Assembly (NCBI GenBank): GCA_020740775.1
Contig: JAHEWK010000013.1
Location: 1,612,001-1,676,000, forward strand
DNA: 64,000 bases
Direction of reading: 5' to 3'
From: Ilyonectria destructans
Taxonomy: Eukaryota; Ascomycota; Sordariomycetes; Hypocreales; Nectriaceae
Position numbers and translations under genes: made by a program. Under the pieces are notes generated by a model. That model did not search any database. It saw nothing but the letters and a program-made list of their open reading frames with translations, and was not told the DNA's origin. Of this stretch, positions 44,459-55,857 are shown in pieces. How positions within the stretch are numbered: position 1 is the first letter of the stretch; each line of letters begins with the position of its first letter.

Positions 44459-47400
44459 ATGATGGCTGAGCCTCCGCAGCCCGACCTGGGCGCGGCCATG
44501 TCGCCACCAGGTGCGTAGCCATCACCTGTCTCCTCGTCTCCCGTCCCCCGCCACCCCCGGAATGCCCAGCGCAACTTGCGACGGCCTCGCTCGAGATTGC
44601 CTCTGCGCAACCCCGCTGACACGTTCGGATCTAGGCATCAAGCAAGAGCCCAACATCCTCGATGGGCTCGACTTGGAGTTGGCCCTCCAGGCCGCGACGA
44701 AACGACCTTTCGAGGACATGACCAACGGCGATGACCCCTCAAAGAGGGTCAAGACCGAGGACGAAACCACCCACGATAACGAGTTCGAGAACGATCACGG
44801 CGCCGAGGAGTCGCTAGAAGACGGCCTTGCCTTGCTTGTTCAGAATGCGCTCTCCAACGTCGGCGATCTGGTGAATCAGTTCACCCAGGACGCGGACATG
44901 GCTCACACCACCTCTGACCCCATGGACGTCGACAGCGTACCTGTCCCAGATGACTCCCTCCCCCCAATCTCCGTCACGTTTCTATCCGACCCTCAAAAGT
45001 ATTTGCGCAATGCCAGCCGGAATGCGCTGGGGAATTTGGTAGGTTGGAACCACCTCGCAACGACCACGAGCGAGCGCTTACCTCGCCGAACAGGCCATCT
45101 CGATTATCCTCGTCTTCTCCCAATCCTTTGACGACTCGATCAAACCCATCCGGGAAACCGATTCCCAACACTCCCAATCGTTCCGACAGCTGCAGACCTC
45201 TTTCGAGCAGATCAAGCAAATTTACTCGACCAGCTCCATCCTATCCTCCATTGAGGTCGATCTGCAAGACGATGAATCGCGTACGATATTAGGTCTGTCG
45301 AACCTGGCTCAGTTTGGCCTCTGGTTGCTTGACGCCAGTTTCAAGTCGTACAGGGAAGCTCATCAACACTTCCATGCTATATTCCCAGACCAAATATCTC
45401 ACCTAGGTACTGAAGTCATTGAGCTGTACCTTTCGCTCAAGACTCAATTGGCCATTGAATCAATCCTAGCCAGAGCTCCGGATCAACATGTCGAGCAATT
45501 ATTGAACGGAGTTCTCGTCGATGGGCTGGAGGAGGAGATGCGTGGCCTGCATGGCGGCTTCGAACTAACACCTGCGGATCAGGAGTTTGTCTCCTCCGCT
45601 CGATCACGAAGAGACGCCCTCTTAATCGATGCACAATTAGAGACTGGTAAGATTCGGACCACTCTCGTTGCATGCGACCTTGTCTAACGTTATAGTAGCT
45701 ACACTGAAGGAAAGGTACCCTGCCGATGACTTGCTCCGCACCTTCAGTTTGTACGCCAGGGGTCGTGTAGCCTCAGTATCAGATCTTGGGAGCAGACTGG
45801 GTCTTTCCATGCCATCCGGCGTCGAAACCGCTCTCGACATTCTCCCCGATGGCCCCGACGATGGCGATCTCGACTTGGATGATCTATCTTCGTTCTTTGA
45901 AAAGACGACATCCGGCCTCGTCCAGAACGCTCTGGCTGGCTTGACGGAAGCGGAACCTGCACCTACTCCCATTATTGAGACCGTCGACGAACCTCCAGAA
46001 GTTTCCAAGAGCCCCCCGAAGGTCGAAGCCGCAACCCCGCAAACAAATGGCAAGGTGGACTTGATGACCGATTACAAGGAGTTGGAGGCTCTAGTTGCGG
46101 AGAGCACTTCAAACTACGTAAAGACGACATTGCACGGGCTATCGCCTGTGCCCTATCAGCCGACTGTACCCACGAGTACCAGTGAGTTACCCCCGAGATG
46201 CGCCCAAGAGCACAACTAACGCCCTTCACAGCCGAGACCATGGCAGCCCAGTCATATTTAAGCCAGCTACAACAGGTTCAGTCTCAGCACCCATACTACT
46301 CATACACACAACATGTGCCTGAGCCTCAACCTCCACCTCCAGGCCCTGGCGAAAACTTACCTCCCAACCAGACGTTCCCCAGCGCCATACTATATGACAA
46401 AGCCCGCCAAGCAGCCCTCTCGAAGTCATCAGCGCACACTCGAAGAGAAGGCCTTCACTCTACTCGCCGGCCATGGACGCAGGAGGAAGAAAAGGCACTC
46501 ATGGCTGGTCTTGATATGGTCAAGGGCCCCCATTGGAGCCAAATACTTACTCTCTTTGGCCAAAACGGCACCATATCCGATATACTCAAAGATCGGACCC
46601 AGGTCCAGTTGAAGGACAAGGCTCGAAACCTCAAGCTGTTCTTCCTCAAGACGAACTCGGAAATGCCTTATTATCTACAAGCCGTCACTGGCGAGCTCAA
46701 GACGCGAGCTCCTACCCAGGCTGCTCGAAAGGAGGCGGAAGAGCGGGCAAGGATGAATTCGGAGGAGGAGCAGGCCAGGATACAAGGCATCATGACCTTG
46801 GCTGGCGGTTTGCAGAACCCTCCTCAAGGTAGAGCCACGGGAAGTGCTGCCACTGCAGTCGGACCAGGCGTCGTCACACCGGCCCAAGCTGCAAGTGCTG
46901 CGCAAGCCGCTTCGACGCAGCACTCAGCTCACCACGGAGCGTCGCAACACGCTGTCGCTTCTACCGTTACATCGGGATACCCGGCATCCTCTTTACCGCA
47001 AGCCCGAACGGGGATGCTGGCCACGACGCAGCAAGCCCTTCAATCAGTGGCACAGCCTCCGCCTCGTCCGCAGTCGCAATTACCCCCCCAAACACCACGA
47101 CCTCAGTCGCAGCATCAACTGCAGCAGACTCACTTGGCTATGCCAACTCCCGTGCAACAACAGAGTGGGACACCAGCCCGATCTCAAGCTTCTACACCAG
47201 TGGGGCAAACTCATCACTCATCACCGCATCACACCCCAACACCACATTCTACTCCAAACATGGCGTCCCAACATACACAACCTCAACATACACATTACTC
47301 TCACCCCCAGAGTTCACAGCCTGCCTATCAGACGTCCTCTGCCCCTATGCAAGCCCAACCTGGGCATATGGTTTCACACGCCTCTGGGTTAGAATCCCTG

Positions 47401-47475
47401 GTCGACGTACACGACAATGCCGCCGAGGCAGCCTTGTTGCAAGGCCTCCAGGCTGCCGTGGCTGAGTCTCTGTGA
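44459..47475 (+). CDS. Telomere/TTAGGG-repeat binding factor, Tbf1/Taz1/TRF-like (TRFH + Myb)
   Basis: Nuclear DNA-binding protein of the TRF/Taz1/Tbf1 family, which dimerises through a TRFH domain and binds telomeric-type repeats through one telobox Myb domain. Exons 44459-44510, 44635-45038, 45094-45646, 45696-46181 and 46232-47475 give 912 residues. All phases agree, with CTGAC/CTAAC branch sites. The fourth exon has adjacent TAG-TAG acceptors, so 45699 is an alternative start. Acidic N-terminus; helical TRFH-like region about residues 150-360 (AISIILVFSQSFDDSIKPIR, QFGLWLLDASFKSYREAH, TEVIELYLSLKTQLAIE). Myb domain about 577-640: RRPWTQEEEKALMAGLDMVK, HWSQIL, then the telobox helix VQLKDKARNLK (623-633), where most members have VDLKDKWRN. 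A long Gln/His/Pro-rich tail follows. Overall order (TRFH, Myb, Gln-rich tail) is closest to Tbf1-type proteins of filamentous ascomycetes. A role in telomere length or in ribosomal-gene transcription is family inference. Confidence 0.88.
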
Positions 47476-48124
47476 TATAGCCCGACGCTTTTATCGTCAC
47501 ACAACGCGATTTTCTCCGGGGGCGTGTTTCTACTTCCCTTGAGTCATTTATAGACTTGTTCTCTTCGATTTGAATTGATAGCTGGGTGGCACTATGGATA
47601 GTGCCTTCTATACCGGCTTATGGCTCATGGGCAGCCATATATAGACTTTTGTACCCCAGGTTCAGCGGCCACAACTATGGGGAGGGGGCTACAGGATTGA
47701 AGCCTCGACAGCGGAAAAGTGTTTGCACGGAATGATACCACGATTTAGGAGTATGATGGGCCAAAGCTCACCGAGGCGCATAACTGCAGTTAGACAATCA
47801 ATTATGGCAACATGATGACCATCTCGAGAATTATGTGACTTGAGAAATGGCTCCTTGCAGCTTCGTTTATGCTGGCTCCCGTAATTGCCTCGCATGATAA
47901 CATCCTATGAATACCAACCCCTTGATGTCTCGTCACATTGCTAGCAACGAGATGTAGTGTTACGTTTCATTCGCTTGCGTGACGTACCATTGGCAGTCAA
48001 CCGATGCTTTGAGTCGCCCGGCTAGACATGCTTCTCTGACTATAAGTCCTCAAGCTACACTCCCAATACATTTCCTAGGACATCAGAGGATATCGAAACT
48101 TGTTGACAATCGTAATCCGCCAAC
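47476..48124. other. Spacer between the Tbf1-like gene and the Cys/His-repeat gene
   Basis: 649 bp holding the 3' end of the Tbf1-like gene (T-rich, with TATATATAGAC-like sequence near 47635) and the short promoter of the next gene. No repeat is recognised. Confidence 0.45.
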
Positions 48125-49291
48125 ATGCTACCGATGCGGCCCAACCCTTGCAGTTATCAGCGTTGCAATCCTCGTCGGAATTTGGAACCTGTTTGTGCAG
48201 CTCCTGGGACCATCTGCCGTAACACGCCAGCAAGACTTAGGATCGACGGTCAGACTGTCGTCTCGCAGTTCTGTCGGTACCATGCATGTTGGAAAGTGGA
48301 CGGCCGCAGGGCTTGTCCGATAGCAAAGTTTCCCCGAGAGGCGTTTTGCCGCGAGCGTAAGTCGAAGAATGGCTCGAGTCGGTAGTTTGCTAATGGGGTG
48401 TAGATATGAAATGTACCGCGGTTGAGAGCGGGATCAGATGCAGCATGAACGTCAAGGATGGAAACCCGGGGGTCTACAGCTTTTGCACAGAATTCCGTAC
48501 GTTTAAAACATGGGCCGGATGGTATTAAACTAAGACTCAGGAACCAGATCTATGTGCCTCTCCCGGTTGCGAGAACTCACGAGTACGACGAAACGGCGAG
48601 GACTTCCAGTTCTGCAACGACCACCGCTGCGATCACGACAACTGCCGAAACCCTAAAGGACCAGGGCCATTCTGCAGGACACACACCTGCGATGACACTC
48701 ACTGCGCCTCGTTCGTGTCAGGCGGCGACTTCGGCGATCCGGTACGCTTCTGCGAGCGACACCGGCGGTGTCTGAAGCTCTACTGTGACCGTTTCTGCCA
48801 CGTCCGCGAGAACGGCCTGCCATCGCCATTTTGCGGCGCGCACTACTGCGAGTTTTCAGACTGCGGCAATGAGCGGGAGGCTGCGGCGCATTGCCGGGAG
48901 CATACGTGCGGCGAGCCGGGCTGTATGAAGGGCAGGGAGTCGACGCCAGGGCTGTACTGCAAGGAGCATGGGTGCAAGACCAAAGGATGCCACATGAAGA
49001 GGATTGGGAGAGAGTATTGTCCGTATCATGAGTGTGTCGTTGATAGGTGTGAGGCGGAGGCGAAAACAAATCGACATTGCGAGTATCACCAGCGACCCGA
49101 AGGTGGATATGAGAGGCGAAGACAGACGCTGGGAGGGACGACTTTTGCTACGCGCGAGGATGGTAAGTTCAACTACGAAATCGGGCCTAAAGTGTTTTGT
49201 TGACCGGTTAGGCGACTACTACGGGCTGTGCCTGGGCTTCGACGACAGAACGAGGTGCGGCCGCATTGTTGAGCGAGGTACACGGTACTGA
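48125..49291 (+). CDS. Cys/His tandem-repeat protein (repeated FCxxHxC-x4-C), ends at an internal TGA
   Basis: Exons 48125-48356, 48404-48496, 48548-49162 and 49212-49291 give 339 residues up to a TGA. Introns are 47, 51 and 49 nt (GTAAGT, GTACGT, GTAAGT). Splicing is supported because each junction rebuilds the repeat: FCRE|HMKC and FCTEF|HLC. The protein is almost entirely a tandem array of 15-45-residue units of the form aromatic-Cys-x2-His-x-Cys-x4-Cys, for example FCNDHRCDHDNC, FCRTHTCDDTHC, FCGAHYCEFSDC, YCKEHGCKTKGC and YCPYHECVVDRC. I count eleven units before the TGA. The spacing would fit one zinc per unit, recalling WRKY19-type zinc-finger repeats of plants and oomycetes, but I do not recognise a named fungal family. 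No signal peptide or membrane helix, so probably intracellular. The terminal TGA stands where the next unit needs its first Cys (see the following entry). Confidence 0.7.
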
Positions 49292-49726
49292 GAATACCAT
49301 GTCTGTGAAATCAGAGAATGCCGGGATCCTCGGGCACCCTCGTTCGAGTACTGCGGTAACCACAGGTGCGTTGTCTCGGGATGCCACAGAACGAGGAAGT
49401 CATCAATTCCTAGCTGTCGACGAAATATGGACCGCGGCATCGAAGGGCAGTTCTGCGATGGACATGCATGTAGCCAAGTTGGATGCTGTAACCGGGTCGT
49501 CGAGGACACAGGATGGTGCTTTGAGCATGGTAGATGCCGAGCGGGCGGATATAGACTCGGGCCGGATGCTGGAGAGGGTGACGCTGGGTGTCGAGGATAT
49601 CGGCGGAGGAGGACGGGATGGGGAGGTCATCAGAGGGGGAGAGACGGGGACGGTGAAAGGCGAGTCGGATGGGGCGAGAACAGAGAGGGTCGCAGTCCGT
49701 GGGAAGCATGGGGAATTACCATGTAA
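49292..49726 (+). pseudogene. Cut-off C-terminal repeats of the Cys/His protein, in frame after the TGA
   Basis: Directly after the TGA at 49289-49291 the same frame runs on for 144 codons to a TAA and still encodes perfect repeat units: EYHVCEIREC, EYCGNHRCVVSGC, QFCDGHACSQVGC and WCFEHGRC, then a Gly/Arg-rich tail. With TGC in place of TGA the junction would read RYCEYHVC, matching the other units exactly. This points to a single recent nonsense change, a sequencing error, or a truncated but still expressed allele. The apparent stop at 49724-49726 overlaps a GTAAGT donor, so further exons may have existed downstream. Confidence 0.65.
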
Positions 49727-52124
49727 GTGGAAGGGAAGTTTTTGCAGATTTGGATGCCTCCAGAGAGGCAGCCGTAGAGAAGAAGGGCGTAGAAGTTACC
49801 ACTGAGTCTTGGAAAGATTGGGGGCCGTTTCTCGTCATGATGGTGGTTCAGGCCAACAAGAATGTGATGGCAATGACGATGTCCTCATAGAAAGATGTGG
49901 AAGTTGGTCGCCACCTTCTCACTATAAGTCTACAGCAAGGAGGCTGATGCGGCACACTCGGGAACGCCGTAGTCCATATCGCGCCGTCCCGAGGCCGTTG
50001 CTGCAGCCTGTAAGTCGGGGCTGAGCTGGAAGGGTGGGATATCCCGGAAGAGGGTGAGGGAGAGCGAGGCTAAGGCTGAAGCTGAAGTTGGGCATCACGA
50101 GGCTTCAAGGTTATTCTGTTGTAAGCCGGTGTTGGACGTCGTCTATTTGCGGGCGTTGTGAAGTTGCTACAGTCACACGTTGACAGATGTGTAAGAGAGG
50201 CGCATGCTGAAACGGCACGAGCACAAATGAGAGAACCAACCGTGCACCGGTACAAATGGTGAATTTGTCTGGAACGAAAGATGTCAGTAATATTAGAGTT
50301 AGGACACGTACCTGGACTCCTGGAACCAAGCCTGAAAGAAGCTGGCCAAAGTTCTCCCGCGTTGCAGTCCTACTTGTCCTATTTGTCCACATTAGAATGG
50401 TAGATGACTCGCAGGGAAACCCGGCTGCCTTGCATTAGGTCATCGATCCAGGCCGGCGGGCTATGCTGCAGGCTGCAAGGGTCCCGTGGTGAGGAGGGCT
50501 ACGTCTGGAGTTTGCAACCAACAGGCGATAAGTAGAGGTTGAAGCTCGAGGGTGAGTGGCTCAGCCCGGCGAATTGCTGGAGGCCGCTGGAGCAGATCGG
50601 GGCGGGTGATTCAACGGCTGGGCTGGCACTGTGCTCTACCTTGCTCACATGGCGCTGTTTGGTCTCACTGCCCGTAAGCCGTCCGCATGACAGTCCCGCG
50701 CGCACGGTGGGGACCTGCTGCAGGTCGCTTGACTTGCACCACACCACCACCACCCCACGCGCGCGCCGGCTGACGCCCCAGGAACGAACCTACACAACCT
50801 CCACAACCTGCACAACCACCACGGCTTGCATCTCCATCCACCATACACATGCGCCATCGCCCAGGCGGCGACAGGCACACGCGCATACGCCATCACGCAC
50901 GGCCGACCGGTTCGCCCACGCCGCAGTGGTGCCCCGGGCTCTGCCGAAGGACTGCATTCCCGCCGGACCAATCTCATCTCCAAGACGAGGAGAGCTGTCG
51001 GCGATGGACTCGCATTAGCCGCGTAGGGCTTCGTTGACGCGCATCGTCCCGTTTGCGCAACTACCGCCCATGCAGATCACCTCCGAGCCAAGTGGCATCA
51101 AGACCGAGGACCATGGCAACAGGCGAACCACCTCTTTGTCCATCTAAACATGTCATGCTACATCCACCTCGTCTCTTTGTCTCTCTGCTCTTTGTCTGCT
51201 TCCCTCTCCCTCTCCCAGAATGACCTCGTTTTGATGAGACATGGAGGGCCACGCGCGCCTCGCAGCCACTTCACCTCGTGGAGCCCACTCAGCCCAGACG
51301 TGCGAATACCACGTCGGGATTGAGATGGTTGACCACCATCACCCAAACTCTCCGTATCCCACCCTCCTGGACCCGCGCCTTGAGACTCGGCCTGGTACAC
51401 TTTTCCCCCTACTTTGGCCCCCATCTCGGTCGCGTTGGCCCCCGTCTTCTCTCCGAAGTGACTCTTCTCTTGTCCATCGAGCCACCAGGACGACCAAGCC
51501 ACAACCAACATAGTCCTGTCTTGCACCTGGTTCCAGTTTTGGCTGCCATCTGCCCCAGCCTCGTGCTTGTTCCTCGTCCATTTTGCTTCCCACTCCGGTG
51601 GCAACTGGACAACTTGGCTGCCTCATCCAGGCGAGTGCCTAGATGAGGACCATGAGGGCCCTAGCGAGTGCCATTTAAGAATGAGGCTCCCGCTCGAGCC
51701 ACAGCCGCGCTTCCATTCGCGAGGACACTGCTGCTCACCTTCTTTGATCACCTGCATTAGTCTAGTGCCTCTTCGTCCAGCCTTCTTTCTCTGACGGATC
51801 CGTCCCAAGACAATCGTTCAGGTCAGCGGTATACAAACGTAGCAGGGTGCTCTCGAGGCCAGCCAGTACTTGATTGTCTCGAGTCCCACTTCTCAAATAC
51901 CCGTTCTTGCGATTTCTCCCTTGTCCTCATCATCTGCCCTCACGATCTCTCTTCATTCCATCCTCTTTGTCTTCTTGTCATCTCTCCCGGACCTACACAC
52001 CTTTGAGTTCTAGCTAGCCATCCCCCTTTCAACTCTCTTCGCCACCCAGGGGTAACTCCTACAACCGCGGCATCAAGCCGCCGATCCAATCAGTTTCCAC
52101 ATCGAACCCTCCAAAGTCTTCCGA
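49727..52124. other. 2.4 kb without a clear gene
   Basis: The first about 300 bp may contain further decayed exon material of the Cys/His-repeat gene, with a basic Arg-rich frame ending at 50024. The rest is C/T- and CCACC-rich, particularly 50700-51000 and 51180-52120, and is probably promoter and leader of the coiled-coil gene. No repeat family or RNA gene is seen. Confidence 0.4.
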
Positions 52125-52793
52125 ATGTCCAGACGGTGCTACGTCGACACGGACGCCGAAGGTCGACCGCAGTTTGTGTCCATCAAACGCTCCCGATCTT
52201 ACAGTCACCACAACCACCGACACAGCTGCGATTACTACACAGTCAGTCGGGAGGAATGGAAGGCGCTTGCGGAGCGTAACCGTGCCTTGGAGGAGGCAAA
52301 CCAGGCCTTTGGCGCTCAGAATGATACCCTTAGGGCAAACCTCTCGGTAGCCCAAGCTGAGGCTCATCATCTAAACCACACCGTTGTGCCTCAACTTCAG
52401 GAGCAAGTTGCGATTCTCGCCGCCGATAACGATGCCCTCCGCCGCTCTATCGACAACACCAGTGGCTCGTCGGCCCGCACCCATCGCGAAATTACGAAGC
52501 TACGACACAAGGTCTCCAAGCTCGAGAAGGAGAACCAGCATGTCAAGGACGAAAACTCGGACCTCCGGGTCAGACTGCACGAGCTGTCGAAACAAATCGA
52601 CGAAGGGGTGAGCCGACGAGTCTCGGAGCTTACCAGGGAAATCGAATACTGGACCAACCAGCGCCGGTTCTGGAAGGCCAAGTACGAGGAACTGCAAGAA
52701 CGGTACAACGGCCTATGCAGCATCCTCGATACCAAGACCGAGAAGGTTACGGTGTACGAGGAAATTCTGAGGAGGCATCGCATTATTATATGA
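52125..52793 (+). CDS. Coiled-coil protein of unknown function
   Basis: A single exon of 222 residues starts at the ATG at 52125 (MSRRCYVDTDAEGRPQFVSI). The first 45 residues are basic with a His/Ser/Tyr cluster (SRSYSHHNHRHSCDYYTVS). From about residue 45 to the end the sequence is one long heptad-rich coiled coil (EEWKALAERNRALEEANQAF, EITKLRHKVSKLEKENQHVK, LRVRLHELSKQI, EELQERYNGLCSILD). It ends with a short basic tail, EEILRRHRIII. No signal peptide, membrane segment or catalytic motif. I recognise no named family. The N-terminal motif upstream of the coil looks conserved in style with small fungal adaptor proteins, but no function is assigned. Confidence 0.75.
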   Translation: MSRRCYVDTDAEGRPQFVSIKRSRSYSHHNHRHSCDYYTVSREEWKALAERNRALEEANQAFGAQNDTLRANLSVAQAEAHHLNHTVVPQLQEQVAILAADNDALRRSIDNTSGSSARTHREITKLRHKVSKLEKENQHVKDENSDLRVRLHELSKQIDEGVSRRVSELTREIEYWTNQRRFWKAKYEELQERYNGLCSILDTKTEKVTVYEEILRRHRIII

Positions 52794-55700
52794 TCGTTGG
52801 GATGTTCTTTCTTTCACGTTCATCGCTTCAACGTCATCGGTTTATGCGGCTTGTTTCGTTTCCTTTGATGAGTACGATAACCAGGCGCCCCCGTCTTTGT
52901 TGGCCTCGTTCACGACACACGGGTCCACTTGGACCGACGATCATCTCATTTAGTGATATGAGTTTAGTTCTAGTGTAAGAGAAAGCTCCCTTATCATGTC
53001 ATATGACACGTTACTGACAGTTTCCACAGATGGACACTTTTATAGACGTTGGATATTTTTGGGCTTTGGGGTATTTCCAGCCCTTTACAACGCTCCTTTT
53101 ACGCGGTTAGATTTAAGATACCATTTCTAGGCAGTTACTGTTCGTTAGCAAGATGGAGAATGTTGGGAAGGGAGGGGACAGATTAACTTTGACCTTAGAT
53201 AGCCAACCACCAAGCAAGTCATGAAGCAACATATTTATATGTGACCGCGTGAGAACTAGAGCATTAATAATGGGTCGCGTGAGATAGACGTGCTGTGTCT
53301 TGAAGAATTTGATGGATGGATGGCCTGGTGTCATGTGAAACCATCTCCGCAGCATCTTGACAAACCCATCAATCTGGTACAAGCGAGCTAGTGACCCGTG
53401 ACGGCACCAACGACGCTAATTGGATGCGGCTGCTGACTGGGGGGTATGCCATGACGATACCACCCAGAGAACGCAATTTTGTAGTTAAACTGGGGCAGCA
53501 GGGCTGGGCGGGTTTGTCGGACAAGGTGCTCAACGCTCAAGTCGTCTAGACATCGTGGTACATGTGGTGGGAACCTGAAACAAGAATCAGCACCATGCAT
53601 TGCGAGTCCGGTACAAAGTTTGGCGAGTGCGGTAACTTAGATGCTCCTTTTCCTTTTCAGCCAGGGGGTTTCTCTCTGCGACGAAGGGTTAGCGCCATGC
53701 GCTAACTACAATATGTGCAGAGTCGATAATTAAAACCCCATTTGGACTGGAAACAGTACATACTTTCGGGAGGATATGTTTCATGAAATATGGTGCGCGT
53801 AGCGTATCGGCCAAGCAAGCGTGCCAAGAAAGGGGTACTTACTCGGCAACTAGGCCGGATATGGTGCGTATCGCGTGTTAGCATGGCAATCATGCCAAGA
53901 GTAATTGCCAGCAGCGGCTATCGGCAGGATGGAGGATTGGAGGGTTGGGAGGATTGGGAGGATTTCTGAAGGAATAATATTGTAACAGTGGGGGCTGTGA
54001 TAATTAGTGGGCTGAACGCATGGAGGCGCTGGCCGGCCTAGGCACAGCGGACTATTGATTGGGCCAAGGCATGAAATCAAATGGAACTTAAGTGTTAGTG
54101 GGCGACGGCTGTAGTGAGCTTGCAGCGGGCCTGCAGCAGGCTGGCTGAGGGCTGAAAGTGCTTCGCAGCCCAAGTGGGTGAGCTGAAGTTGGTTGAACTT
54201 AACATGACGACGGGGAAATCATCCGCTACGCGTTTAGGCCATACACTATTGACTACGTATGCGGCCGTTGGAGAGAGGCTAGCGCTGACGTGCTAAAAGC
54301 ATCCTGCCATCCTGCCAGGACGCCCCCTGCGCGCGGTGGTGTTGGTGCTCTCGGTGCGACAGATACCGGGGGACCTGAAGATAAAAGTTGGCGCCTCCAG
54401 CGGAGCATTCGGAGCACTCGGAGGATCGCAGCCGACACACAGGCGGGCTGGCTGACTAGGGACTGGAAGGCAAAGCGTCAGGGGTAGCCAGCGGACAGGG
54501 GCGGAAATGACTGGGGCAGCGTCGGGACTATCAGCTACTAGGCGGCTGCTAGAAAACTTGGGGCCTTGCGGGACGTCGATAGTCGTTATTGAAGAGAAAG
54601 GGAAAGGAAAGAAAAAAAAAGGGAGAGACAAAAAAATACGCGGGAGAGACAACGCGGGGTCAGTTGCCGAAACCCTGACATCAGCCATCCCAACGGCGGC
54701 AGAAACTGTCGCATTTCCGTGTATGACAAGCGCCGGCAGTGCTTGGCATGACGGCGATCGTACGCCAGAAACAGGGCATCTTGGGTCTTGGCATGGCTCC
54801 TGAATTAGATGGCCGTGTACCTCACTAACAGCTTACAGTTGGGGACACACATATTACATTCGCCATTTCCAGGGGGGTGCGCCAGCCAATGTGGCCGACG
54901 CCGCCCAGAAGTTTAGGTGGCATGGGCGGCAGTGAATTAGTCGTTCTCAGCGGGCTGACGGGTAGCGCAAGTGTGGTAATAACTGTGTCGCCAGCTTCCA
55001 CGTAGTGGTTCCCTATCACGCCTCCCAATCTGCCGTCCGTGGTTTGGCGGCCCCCCTATCCCCCGTGGCGCTCCATCCATGGCGGCATTTGTCTTCCACG
55101 GGCTTTGTGCCTGTGCTGCACCGTCGCACCATAGGTGGGAAGGCGAGCGAGACGGGCGAGGCGGCCTCGGAGAACCGTTTCCTTCGCTTGTCGGCTGGTG
55201 GATGTGTGTCTGTGTCTCTCGCCGTCGTTGAAATCTTGGCTGCGGGCCCTTCACCAACATCTTCCTGGTCGAACCCTCACCCACCGTATGCTCCTTCGCC
55301 CCCAGCCCTGTACCCCTGGCTCTAATGCATGCTATGTCCTACTACGTAGTATAGTAGCCCTGTGGTAACCCTGCGCATCCTTATGTCCTTAGCCCATGTC
55401 GGGTGCTGACACTACCGAACGCCATATCAGCTTCATCCACATGCGCAGAGGAGTACAGTACATAGTTAGTTAGCGTTTGTCAGTTTTCCATCCTTCCTGA
55501 TTCCGCTGCGCTGCGCTACTCCGCCTCTGGAGTTTGATCTTCTCCTTCCCTGTCGCTCTAGCCGGCCCTTGCCTTCTCTGTCCGTCCTCCTTCCTTCTCC
55601 TTTCCCCTGCCTAGCTCTCCGTTCTTCGTCTCCACTCCCCAGTCGCTCGTCTCGCTCTTCCGCGCTTTCGGTACCTAAATACCCGTCCTCTCCTTCACCC

Positions 55701-55857
55701 CTCCTCCGATCGCGACCGTGACCTGAACCGTTTTGGCTCGCTACCAATTCTGTCCTCCTCTCCATTCGTTTCTTGCTTCTGCCTTGTGCCTATTCACTCC
55801 TTTATTCGTTTCTTCCGACGTCCATTATAAGCCCCCCCGGGCTGATAGGCCGCCATC
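52794..55857. other. 3.1 kb gene-free stretch
   Basis: No supported gene. Visible items: a purine-rich AGGATTGGG-type imperfect repeat at about 53930-53966, an A-rich run near 54600-54640 and a 12-bp palindrome TACTACGTAGTA at 55340-55351 (also found at 19999-20010). From about 55480 to 55857 a strongly C/T-rich tract leads to the next start codon. Confidence 0.45.
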
